Shown one piece after another: positions 1-5,756 of a stretch of 12,934 nt of DNA. Under the pieces are notes generated by a model, which was not told the origin of the DNA, made no database searches, and saw only the letters and a program-made list of their open reading frames with translations. Source of the DNA: JACQNR01 sp049515175 (GTDB taxonomy: Bacteria > Acidobacteriota > Terriglobia > UBA7540); the NCBI GenBank assembly GCA_049515175.1, contig JBEKUI010000115.1, positions 1 to 12,934 of the forward strand, written 5' to 3'. Position numbers and translations under genes: made by a program. Within the stretch, counting starts at the first letter, position 1, and each line of letters opens with the position of its first letter.

Positions 1-67
1 CCCAGTCTTCCAAACACTGCGGTAGCAAATCGATCTGATCGTAGTTGGCTCGTATCTCTTGGCTCAT
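1..67 (-). CDS. Transposase N-terminus, cut by the left edge (IS1182/IS5-like)
   Basis: Only the first 22 codons are present, read on the minus strand from an ATG at 67 to the window edge. The visible peptide contains ANYDQIDLLPQCLEDW. From memory of the family, an NYDQ..LLP..LEDW block is the typical beginning of IS1182-type and related DDE transposases, which cut and rejoin the ends of their own element. A purine-rich stretch (GGAAGGTGGAG on the minus strand) lies upstream of the ATG at a somewhat long spacing. The outer end of the element should lie within roughly the next 200 bases to the right, but the partner terminal repeat is outside the window, so no boundary can be set. The fragment is short, so the family is an informed guess. 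Confidence 0.6.
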   Translation of the reverse strand, partial: MSQEIRANYDQIDLLPQCLEDW

Positions 68-229
68 GCTGATTCACTTAGCACTCCACCTTCCACACTC
101 CGAGTTTTGAGACAGGCTCTCGTTTGGAGGTCTGCGGTTCGTCCCCAATTGGCAACGAAAAGCCGCGGACCTTCAAAGCAGGTCCGCGCTACCCGCTCCA
201 CCGTCAGTTGTGCATATCGTTTGCCTATC

Positions 230-255
230 GCAACACCTCTTATACAAGGTGTTGC
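230..255. repeat. Perfect 9-bp stem-loop near the insertion-sequence edge
   Basis: GCAACACCT (230-238) is followed by an 8-base loop and AGGTGTTGC (247-255). No T-run follows on either strand, so it is not a clear intrinsic terminator. It lies about 165 bases upstream of the transposase start. It could be part of the element's end, a terminator shielding the transposase from outside transcription, or an unrelated palindrome. Confidence 0.45.
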
Positions 256-298
256 ACTTGCAGCGTGAACTTAGCGAATCCACCGCATGCGTTGGGGT

Positions 299-397
299 GA
301 CCAAGAAGCGCAGAGCCTGCGCCGCCCGGCGTTGTGCGCGCCACCATCTTTCGAAACGCCCACACGCAAAGAACGCGTGGATGCGGCACCCGCGATG
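299..397 (+). repeat. 99-bp dispersed repeat, copy A
   Basis: This stretch matches 2896-2994 over its full length without gaps; by eye roughly five bases in six agree. Shared blocks include GCGCAGAGCCTGCGCCGCCC, GTGCGCGCCACCATCTTT and CGCGTGGATGCG. Short ORFs cross both copies but in non-matching contexts, so it is read here as a non-coding dispersed element of the host genome. A shorter diverged copy lies inverted at 5387-5432. Confidence 0.6.
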
Positions 398-414
398 CCC
401 TCCTGTCACATCAA

Positions 415-600
415 TCACACCTTGGCAGAGTGGCTTGACTTGGTGGTTTCCGGCGCGTAGTATCGGCGCATCTCACTGACACTGTAGAAGTGCCGGCGCA
501 GGAAGTTTGCGATGCGGCAGACATAGAACTTCCTTACGACCGCCCTCAGGAAAAGCTGGCTGGCGTCGGCGCGGGTGAAGTGTGCAATTGACCTGGGCCG
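415..600 (-). pseudogene. Possible C-terminal remnant of a minus-strand gene
   Basis: A reading frame without an ATG near its beginning runs leftwards to a TGA at 415-417. Its last 55 or so residues look protein-like: a basic and aromatic helix-rich stretch containing LFLRAVVRKFYVCRIANFLR, then HFYSVSEMRRYYAPE. The frame is closed by a stop near 675, so at most about 85 codons are open and no ribosome site or start is evident. The pattern loosely recalls the tail of B12-binding radical SAM proteins, but that is a weak resemblance and the frame could be open by chance. It is next to an insertion sequence, a common place for gene debris. Confidence 0.25.
435..463 (+). promoter_or_regulatory. 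Candidate sigma-70 promoter (TTGACT - 17 bp - TAGTAT)
   Basis: TTGACT at 435-440 and TAGTAT at 458-463 are separated by exactly 17 bases. The next plus-strand gene begins about 320 bases downstream, so a transcript from here would carry a long leader. The same bases overlap the minus-strand remnant proposed at 415-600, and a chance match is quite possible. Confidence 0.2.
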
Positions 601-770
601 CGCTGTCGGGCTCTGGCAGGCATAACGGCCCGTTAGATGTACGTGACGCCTACAAGATTGGCGGATGAATCAGCGAACCCTCTTCCGCCGCGAATCGAAA
701 GCTCCGAGGTCCGCGGCGGCGGTTGGGGTTCCACCGTAAGTCTCTTGGCACGTAATCACTCTTTGAGATG
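601..770. other. Non-coding leader before the SnoaL-like gene
   Basis: No gene, strong palindrome or convincing promoter is seen here. The only notable part is a GC-rich run (CCGCGGCGGCGG) around 710-722. The ribosome site of the next gene begins at 771. Confidence 0.4.
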
Positions 771-784
771 AGGAGGACATTCTT

Positions 785-1627
785 ATGTCAGAAGCAAACA
801 AGGCTCTATGTCGACGCATGATTGAGGAAGGCTGGAACAAGCACAATCTGGCCCTCTTGGATGAGCTCTATGCGGACTGCGTGTACTACAACCCCACAAC
901 AGGGGAGCTCAAAGGTGAGGCTCTGAAACAACTCGCGGCCTCATTGCTTGCCGCCTTTCCCGACATCCGATTTACGATTGAGGATTTGGTAGCCGAGGGC
1001 GACAAGGTGGTGACCCGCTGGAGTTGCACTAGCACCCATCAGGGGGAGTTCATGGGCCTCGCACCCACCGGCAAGCAGTTGACACCCAGCGCACTGGACA
1101 TCTTCCGGATTGTCGAGGGCAAGGTCGTCGAGGAGCGGGTTGAATTTGACACCCTGCGCTTCTTCCAGCAACTCGGCGCTCTGCCGCAGGCAACCGGAGC
1201 CAACAAGGCTCTAGATCGACGCGTGTTTGAGGAGGGCTGGAACAAGCACAATCTGGCCCTCTTGGATGAGCTCTATCCGGACTGCGTGTGGTACAGACCC
1301 GACACAGGGGAGCTCAAAGGTGAGGCTTTGAAACAATTCGTGGCCTCAGTATATGCTGCCGTTCCCGACATCCGATTTACGATTGAGGACCAGGTAGCCG
1401 AGGGCGACAAGCTGGTGACCCGCTGGAGTTGCACGGGCACCCATCAGGGGGAGTTCATGGGCCTCGCGCCCACCGGCAAGCAGGTGACAACCAGCGGCGT
1501 GACCATCAGCCGGATTGTCGAGGGCAAGTTCGTCGAGGTGCGGCAGGAAACGGACGCCCTGGGCTTGTTGCAGCAACTCGGTGCGGTGCCGGCGCTCGCC
1601 AAGGCCAAAGACAAGGCCGCCGCGTAA
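785..1627 (+). CDS. Tandem-duplicated SnoaL-like (ester cyclase / NTF2-fold) protein
   Basis: 280 residues with two SnoaL-like domains head to tail, at about residues 5-134 and 140-269, offset by exactly 135 codons. Both carry EEGWNKHNLALLDELY, PDIRFTIED, VAEGDK.VTRWSC and THQGEFMGLAPTGKQ. The family is a cone-shaped alpha+beta fold of about 130-140 residues that includes polyketide cyclases, ester cyclases and many small-molecule enzymes of unknown substrate; most members have a single domain. The tail (ALAKAKDKAAA) is a short Ala/Lys-rich extension. There is no signal peptide, so it is probably cytoplasmic. ATG 785 is preceded by AGGAGGA at 771-777 with 7-base spacing. The two halves are about 77% identical, with mostly amino-acid-changing differences. 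A precise reaction cannot be assigned. Confidence 0.88.
   Translation: MSEANKALCRRMIEEGWNKHNLALLDELYADCVYYNPTTGELKGEALKQLAASLLAAFPDIRFTIEDLVAEGDKVVTRWSCTSTHQGEFMGLAPTGKQLTPSALDIFRIVEGKVVEERVEFDTLRFFQQLGALPQATGANKALDRRVFEEGWNKHNLALLDELYPDCVWYRPDTGELKGEALKQFVASVYAAVPDIRFTIEDQVAEGDKLVTRWSCTGTHQGEFMGLAPTGKQVTTSGVTISRIVEGKFVEVRQETDALGLLQQLGAVPALAKAKDKAAA
794..1603 (+). repeat. Two in-frame tandem copies of a 405-bp unit
   Basis: Copy 1 spans about 794-1198 and copy 2 about 1199-1603, with a constant 405-base offset and no indels. Long stretches are identical, for example GGCTGGAACAAGCACAATCT in both. The unit encodes one whole SnoaL-like domain, so this is an internal domain duplication within a single gene. 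Confidence 0.9.
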
Positions 1628-1630
1628 GTG

Positions 1631-1713
1631 GTAGCCACGGCATGCTCATGATGCCGTGGGTTCTTAATTGGAACGCAGAAAGCCCCACGGCACAACCATC
1701 GTGCCGTGGCTAC
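1631..1713. repeat. Composite palindromic element with GTAGCCACGG core
   Basis: Two hairpins lie side by side: CCACGGCAT/ATGCCGTGG (1635-1643 and 1651-1659, 7-base loop) and CCACGGCAC/GTGCCGTGG (1685-1693 and 1701-1709, 7-base loop). The outer arms GTAGCCACGGCA (1631-1642) and TGCCGTGGCTAC (1702-1713) are also perfectly complementary. A single-hairpin relative lies at 2795-2831. The position just after a stop codon would suit transcript-end stabilisation or attenuation, but there is no T-run. It resembles a REP-type dispersed element. Confidence 0.6.
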
Positions 1714-1754
1714 TGACTACGAACTTTCAGAACTCAAATCTACGGAGGTGTCTT

Positions 1755-2219
1755 ATGAAAGGGATCCTAGCAACCATGGTGCTCGTGCTCGCCGTGTCGT
1801 GCCAAGTCTTTTCGCAAGCAAAGCCGGCGGCACCGGCAAAGAGTGCGAGCGTGGAACAGGAGTTGATCAAGCTGGAGAACGATTGGAACGACGCCATGGT
1901 CAAGCGCGACCTGGCGGCACTCGGTCGGATCGTGGCGGATGACTGGACCTTCATAAACCCCGAAGGGACCATCGCAACCAAGACCGAGTCTCTGGCCAGC
2001 CTCAAGTCTGGCGAGGACGTTTACACGTCCGCAGTGGCGGACGAAATGAAAGTCCGCATTTACGGAGATGCGGCGGTGGTCCTCGGCCGCAATACGGTCA
2101 AGGAGCAATACAAAGGCAAGGACATCAGCGGCCAGGACCGATTCACAGATACTTGGATTAAGAAGGCCGGTCGCTGGCAATGCGTGGCCACGGCCGCTGT
2201 GAAGATCGCAAAGAAGTAG
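1755..2219 (+). CDS. Secreted DUF4440 (NTF2-like) protein
   Basis: 154 residues. Residues 1-22 form a Sec signal peptide: a Lys at position 2, the hydrophobic core LATMVLVLAV, then VFSQA as the likely cleavage region. A Cys at 16 lies in a poor lipobox context, so a lipoprotein is less likely. The mature domain carries the DUF4440 pattern: ELIKLENDWNDAMVKRD near 35-51, DDWTFINPEG near 62-71, then beta strands ending DTWIKKAGRWQCVATA. DUF4440 proteins are NTF2-fold, usually periplasmic or secreted here, and mostly without known substrate. The start is the ATG at 1755, with GGAGGT at 1744-1749; longer in-frame starts run through the palindromic element and are rejected. It follows another NTF2-superfamily gene and may be co-transcribed with the next gene 74 bases downstream. 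Confidence 0.82.
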   Translation: MKGILATMVLVLAVSCQVFSQAKPAAPAKSASVEQELIKLENDWNDAMVKRDLAALGRIVADDWTFINPEGTIATKTESLASLKSGEDVYTSAVADEMKVRIYGDAAVVLGRNTVKEQYKGKDISGQDRFTDTWIKKAGRWQCVATAAVKIAKK

Positions 2220-2293
2220 CACGAAACCACTGGAAAGAGCACAACCTGCGCCCACGGCAGCCCCGGGGGTGCGCGTGTGTTCAAGGAGGATCT

Positions 2294-2788
2294 ATGAGAC
2301 TCAAAATCATCTTCACGTTTCTAATCGTTGTTGTGCTGGCCGCAGTCGCCAGCGCGCAGACCAAGGTTTCCGGCACGCTCCAGTGCGGCAAACCGCACCA
2401 ACAGCACGCGATCGAGGTTGGAGACCGACCCAACCATTCTTTTGTGATCAGTCAGATGAAGTGCACTTGGACCAAATCCCTCGAAATCGCGGGAGTTCAA
2501 AGCAAGGAGGGCGTCTATACAGTCTTCAGTGAAGTCAGCGGCAATCGCTCGCGCGACCAGGAGTATGGTGTGGTCACTATGACTAACGGAGACAAGTGTT
2601 ACGGCCGTCCCCAGGGCTCAACCACCCTGAAGGACGGGGTGCTCGAGAGCGGAGAAGGCAAATCGAGCTTCGCCGGCGGTACGGGCAAGCTCAAGGGCCT
2701 GAAGGGAAAGGCCACCTACAAGGGTAAGGGTGCCCCTGATGGTACGTCGACTTGGGAGATCGAAGGCGAATACGAACTTCCCAAGTAA
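2294..2788 (+). CDS. Small secreted protein, beta-barrel-like, function unknown
   Basis: 164 residues. A clear signal peptide (hydrophobic core IIFTFLIVVVLAAVA, cleavage after ASA at about residue 21) sends it out of the cytoplasm. The mature part has three cysteines (31, 57, 102) and ends in a glycine- and lysine-rich stretch, SFAGGTGKLKGLKGKATYKG, then STWEIEGEYELPK. The F.GGTGKLKGL.G pattern resembles the closing strands of allene-oxide-cyclase/dirigent-like barrels, a structural guess only. The ATG at 2294 is chosen because AAGGAGG (2283-2289) lies just upstream and the signal peptide begins there; the longer in-frame ORF lacks both. A 15-bp perfect hairpin follows 6 bases after the stop codon. 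Confidence 0.75.
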   Translation: MRLKIIFTFLIVVVLAAVASAQTKVSGTLQCGKPHQQHAIEVGDRPNHSFVISQMKCTWTKSLEIAGVQSKEGVYTVFSEVSGNRSRDQEYGVVTMTNGDKCYGRPQGSTTLKDGVLESGEGKSSFAGGTGKLKGLKGKATYKGKGAPDGTSTWEIEGEYELPK

Positions 2789-2794
2789 TAGAGC

Positions 2795-2831
2795 GGTAGC
2801 CACGGTCAGGGCTTGTCTGACCGTGGCTACC
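2795..2831. repeat. Perfect 15-bp stem-loop, GTAGCCACGG family, possible transcript end
   Basis: GGTAGCCACGGTCAG (2795-2809), a 7-base loop and CTGACCGTGGCTACC (2817-2831) pair perfectly. It shares the GTAGCCACGG arm and the 7-base loop length with the element at 1631-1713. It sits directly behind a stop codon and could end or protect that transcript, but lacks the T-run of a standard intrinsic terminator. Confidence 0.65.
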
Positions 2832-2859
2832 AGCTTCCGCGACCGTGACACTCCATAAA

Positions 2860-2888
2860 GTCATTCCCGCGCAGGCGGAAATCCACTG
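2860..2888 (+). repeat. Dispersed GTCATTCCCGCG-type repeat
   Basis: GTCATTCCCGCGCAGGCGG followed by AAATCCACTGC matches a widespread short bacterial repeat usually seen as GTCATTCCCGCGaaaGCGGGAATCCA. It runs almost directly into copy B of the 99-bp repeat, so the two may form one composite element. Confidence 0.5.
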
Positions 2889-2895
2889 CATTCCC

Positions 2896-2994
2896 GACCA
2901 AGGGGCGCAGAGCCTGCGCCGCCCGGCGATGTGCGCGCCACCATCTTTTGGACCGTACACACGCAAAGAGCGCGTGGATGCGCCACCCACGAGG
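2896..2994 (+). repeat. 99-bp dispersed repeat, copy B
   Basis: This is the counterpart of 299-397 in the same orientation, beginning GACCAAG and ending after CGTGGATGCGCCACCCACGA. The two copies bracket the block of three small genes (785-2788), so recombination between them could delete or circularise about 2.6 kb. Confidence 0.6.
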
Positions 2995-3200
2995 CAGGAT
3001 TGGAGTTCTTTAACCCCTCCCAGGAGCGCACCCCAAGGGAAAGCGCCAAGGGACCTTCCCATCCGCAGCCAGAGATTCACAAGTAGTTAACCGCGCGCGT
3101 TGGTTCACAAGTGGTTAACTTCGTCGGCAAGGTGTGTAGCACCATCGAGCCATTGTTCGCCTGACGGACTCCTTCTAGCATGGTGTCCTCAGGACGGCTA
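2995..3200. other. Gene-free stretch with two 16-bp direct repeats
   Basis: TTCACAAGTAGTTAAC (3076-3091) and TTCACAAGTGGTTAAC (3104-3119) differ at one base and are 28 bases apart start to start. Each ends in the palindrome GTTAAC. Repeats spaced near whole helical turns can be operator sites; the nearest downstream reading frame starts at 3201. No convincing -35/-10 pair accompanies them. Confidence 0.4.
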
Positions 3201-3412
3201 ATGGCTGACTTCGCACCCGAAACAAAACTCGTGCAGCTTGCCGGTGGCAGTGTGGAGCAAATCCAACGAGTCGTTGAAGCCGTGGAATCGAAGCTCAAAG
3301 CTGACCCGGAAGGCGTCAAGGCCTGGTCCGCCCTTGCGGGTTTCTGCTGCAGAAGCTCCTGGAGGCGCAGGCGCGTGTTGCAGGGATTGCTTCAAAAGCT
3401 GTATCTCGCTGA
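3201..3412 (+). pseudogene. Small unknown protein gene, apparently frameshifted at a GGG run
   Basis: From ATG 3201 (AGGACGG a few bases upstream) a frame reads MADFAPETKLVQLAGG, then VEQIQRVVEAVESKLK and EGVKAWSALAG. It then turns into a Cys/Arg-rich sequence unlike the start (CCRSSWRRRR). In the next frame the sequence from 3341 reads FLLQKLLEAQARVAGIASKA and ends at TGA 3410-3412. Adding one G to the GGG at 3338-3340 joins the two into a smooth 70-residue, mostly helical, acidic-basic protein. I do not recognise the family. It may be a decayed gene, a sequencing or assembly error, or a programmed slip. The unshifted frame would instead stop at 3443. Confidence 0.4.
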
Positions 3413-3577
3413 CTTGGTGAAGGTGCGGTCCGCGACCAGGTAGACCGGAGCGGCCCGCGGGAGGGATTGTACTGTTCCTCGGCATTACCAATGTCTTGAC
3501 TGACGAGAAGAAACAACTGTGCCCATCTGTGGGACGGCTGTGTTGACCGCCGCAGGGCGAAGAGCGAGGAGGCCGGC
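3413..3577. other. Leader of the TadE/G-like gene
   Basis: No convincing gene is seen. A short open stretch (IVLFLGITNVLTDEKKQ, about 3469-3519) looks protein-like but has no start and ends at TGA by about 3546. A TTGACT at 3495-3500 has no good -10 partner at 16-18 bases. The ribosome site GAGGAGG of the next gene lies at 3566-3572. Confidence 0.3.
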
Positions 3578-5221
3578 TTGAAAAGAAAGCACACACCAAA
3601 TCCAGGTCGCTGGGGAAGCGACAAAGGTCAGATTACGATCCTTGTGGCCATTGCCATGGCTCTCTTCCTCATTGGCTTTGTCGGCTTTGCCGTGGACATG
3701 ACCAACCTGTGGTTCCATCGCCAGATGGCCCAGGGGGCCGCCGACGCCGCCTGCCAGGCGGGGATCATGAACATCCTCTTCCCCACCGGCACGCAGGGCT
3801 TTACTGCTGGAACGTCGTTTGATTGCGTCGGCTCTCCCACCGCCACACCGTGCAAGTACGCGGCATTGAATGGTTACAACGGCTCGGGACTGACGGCGAA
3901 TACACCCTCCAACGCGGTGGCCGTGAGCTTCCCGCCCTCGACGGACCCCAAGCTGAATGGCTATGACCCCGCGATCCTGCCACCGAAGAGCATGGCGACG
4001 GTGCCGTTTCTGCAGGTGGATTTGACGGACCGTGTGAAAGTGTTCTTCTCGCCGCTGATTACCGGACAGCTCACTCAGGACGTCCACGCGCAAGCGATTT
4101 GTGGATTGGCTCTCATCACGATCCCCGTCCCGATGATCATTCTCGATCCTACCGACCCATGTACATATCAGCTCAAAGGCACGGGGAACCAGGCCAAACT
4201 CTCGATCCTCGGCGGACCATCCCAAAGTGTTCAGGTCAATTCGAGTAACGCTACAGCCTCGTGCGTCAGTGGAGGCCCGAGCGTTGACTTGTCTAAAGGC
4301 GGACCTAACTTTACGGGGAGTGATTTCGGATCTCTTGGTGGCCCAACCTCTCCGCCATTTGGGTTTAACGGGGGGACAACTGGGAATTACGTTTCGCCCC
4401 ACCGCCCGATCTCGGATCCCTTCGCGCTGGTGCCTGCGCCGGCTCAACCGCCCCCCCCCACAGTAAATGGCGTACATGTCCCCTACCACAACCCCGGCAC
4501 TGGCTGCCCAGACTCAGGGGGCTGCACCCGGTACTCCGGAGGGTATTATTCAAACGGGATACAAGTGAAGGGCGAGACAGCGATCTTCGACCCTGGGCTA
4601 TATTACTTTGACGGAAACACGGGCCTGAGTTTGGACTCCAACTCAATCGTCCGGCCCAGCACCGCGGTCGGAGACGGCAGCGGCGGAACGATGTTCTACT
4701 TTCATAGTTCCGCTTCCGTTTCAGTCAAAGCGAATTCCGGGGGCACGACAACCGATGCTTTCAATACTTCTCTTGCGCAGTGTCCCGGCGGGAACCCGCC
4801 CAACCCGGGGATAGGCCTGCCGCCCGCGCTTCAGGGAAACATCTTGCTTGGTCCGTGTACGGGAACTTACGGTCAAGTGGACACCAACCCAGACGGAAGC
4901 ACCACACCAGCCCGTGGAATGTTGTTTTTCCAGAACCGGGCCACCAACGGTGCGGGCTCGTGGGGTGGCGGGGGTGACTTCCTCCTGGCGGGCACGATGT
5001 ACTTTCACCAGTGCAACGCCGGCGGAACAGGCGTCGGCTGTGGAAATCCTCCCGCGGATTACAATTCATCGTTCTCCTTCGGGGGCAATGCCTGCTCGGC
5101 AACCTACGTCCTAGGAGAGATAGTTACCGACCAACTGGAGATGCATGGGACCGGTTGTGTCAAAATGGCGCTTGATCCGTACAATTTGCAGCGCGTCTTG
5201 AGAGCGTCGTTGGTTCGCTGA
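3578..5221 (+). CDS. TadE/G-type membrane-anchored surface protein
   Basis: 547 residues. The N-terminus fits the Tad/TadG-like domain (Pfam Tad, TadE/G-like): GQITILVAIAMALFLIGFVG at about 17-36 is the membrane segment, followed by FAVDMTNLWFHRQMAQGAAD and AACQAG. Family members are minor pilins or envelope proteins linked to Flp pilus export, anchored by this helix with the rest outside. The remaining 480 residues are Gly-, Ser-, Pro- and Asn-rich with about 14 cysteines, and I see no DxSxS metal site of the von Willebrand A domain found in classical TadG. The start is TTG 3578, 5 bases after GAGGAGG. A C8 run at 4451-4458 codes for part of QPPPP and is slip-prone. No other tad genes are in the window, so the secretion partner is unknown. 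Confidence 0.78.
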   Translation: MKRKHTPNPGRWGSDKGQITILVAIAMALFLIGFVGFAVDMTNLWFHRQMAQGAADAACQAGIMNILFPTGTQGFTAGTSFDCVGSPTATPCKYAALNGYNGSGLTANTPSNAVAVSFPPSTDPKLNGYDPAILPPKSMATVPFLQVDLTDRVKVFFSPLITGQLTQDVHAQAICGLALITIPVPMIILDPTDPCTYQLKGTGNQAKLSILGGPSQSVQVNSSNATASCVSGGPSVDLSKGGPNFTGSDFGSLGGPTSPPFGFNGGTTGNYVSPHRPISDPFALVPAPAQPPPPTVNGVHVPYHNPGTGCPDSGGCTRYSGGYYSNGIQVKGETAIFDPGLYYFDGNTGLSLDSNSIVRPSTAVGDGSGGTMFYFHSSASVSVKANSGGTTTDAFNTSLAQCPGGNPPNPGIGLPPALQGNILLGPCTGTYGQVDTNPDGSTTPARGMLFFQNRATNGAGSWGGGGDFLLAGTMYFHQCNAGGTGVGCGNPPADYNSSFSFGGNACSATYVLGEIVTDQLEMHGTGCVKMALDPYNLQRVLRASLVR

Positions 5222-5386
5222 GGATACACAGTACCGCCGGGTCAGTTTGATATGGCGGCGGCTTTAGGCCACCCGAAGGCGAGGTAAAATCGCCGCAACA
5301 CAGGAAATGTTCCTTCATAGATGAACCACCCGCGAAACGTCCAAAGCGAGCCCCCATACCACCCCCAAGAGGGCGCAGTGTGATGT

Positions 5387-5432
5387 CTTGCCGCGGGTGG
5401 CGCATACATCGCGCTTCTTCTGAGGTGTGCGA
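5387..5432 (-). repeat. Diverged inverted partial copy of the 99-bp repeat
   Basis: Read on the minus strand this contains CGCGATGTATGCGCCACCCGCGG, similar to the CGCGTGGATGCGCCACCCACGAGG end of copy B, with the preceding ACACCTCAGAAGAAG resembling ACACACGCAAAGAG. Similarity is clear only over about 45 bases. Confidence 0.35.
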
Positions 5433-5443
5433 AGGCTCAAACT

Positions 5444-5495
5444 GCCGGGATTCTTTCCGTCGGCTGACGGATCAGCCGACAGACTCAGAATGACA
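5444..5495 (+). repeat. Dispersed GGGATTCTTT...CAGAATGACA element with hairpin
   Basis: The flanks GGGATTCTTTCCG and CAGAATGACA match a repeat common in soil bacterial genomes. Its centre is a perfect hairpin, GTCGGCTGA (5459-5467), CGGA loop, TCAGCCGAC (5472-5480). Confidence 0.5.
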
Positions 5496-5542
5496 ATTGC
5501 GCGGGCGCGTGGTGGGACGCCGAAGGCGTCGAACATCAGTAG

Positions 5543-5561
5543 CCGGGGGTGAAACCCCCGG
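5543..5561. repeat. 8-bp stem, GAA-loop hairpin
   Basis: CCGGGGGT (5543-5550), loop GAA, ACCCCCGG (5554-5561), followed by GAAAAAG. On the plus strand this GC-rich hairpin with a downstream A-run is not a terminator. On the minus strand the stem is preceded, not followed, by T residues. Confidence 0.45.
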
Positions 5562-5591
5562 AAAAAGAATGAAACCAAATTGTTATGATGA

Positions 5592-5640
5592 ACCCTGAAG
5601 GGGTTCAATCCGTCAACTGACGGTTCGACCCCTTCAGGGT
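5592..5640. repeat. Nested palindrome (13-bp outer stem, 6-bp inner stem)
   Basis: ACCCTGAAGGGGT (5592-5604) pairs with ACCCCTTCAGGGT (5628-5640). Inside, CCGTCA and TGACGG (5610-5615 and 5618-5623) pair around a two-base centre. The outer arms are themselves near-palindromic (CCCTGAAGGGG), so several alternative folds are possible. Confidence 0.55.
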
Positions 5641-5670
5641 CGGGGATACGGTCGTGCGGTTGCGGGGGTT

Positions 5671-5717
5671 CCGTGGGTTTCGCCCACGGCTATTCACGTT
5701 CATCCCCTTCGGGGATG
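5671..5717. repeat. Two adjacent 7-bp hairpins
   Basis: CCGTGGG/CCCACGG (5671-5677 and 5683-5689) and CATCCCC/GGGGATG (5701-5707 and 5711-5717, TTC loop). Both resemble dispersed palindromes of acidobacterial spacers. A minus-strand ORF crosses them but only echoes the repeats. Confidence 0.5.
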
Positions 5718-5756
5718 CAAACCTCTGCGTGCTGTAGGGGATTTCGGCGACGGCAC

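Noticed and set aside
1668..1754. Longer N-terminus for the DUF4440 protein starting at 1668
   Set aside because: It would translate the palindromic element and bury the signal peptide; the ATG at 1755 has GGAGGT directly upstream.
3485..4489. 334-codon minus-strand ORF
   Set aside because: Overlaps the TadE/G-like gene antisense; Arg-rich and without motifs, while the plus frame has a clear membrane anchor and ribosome site.
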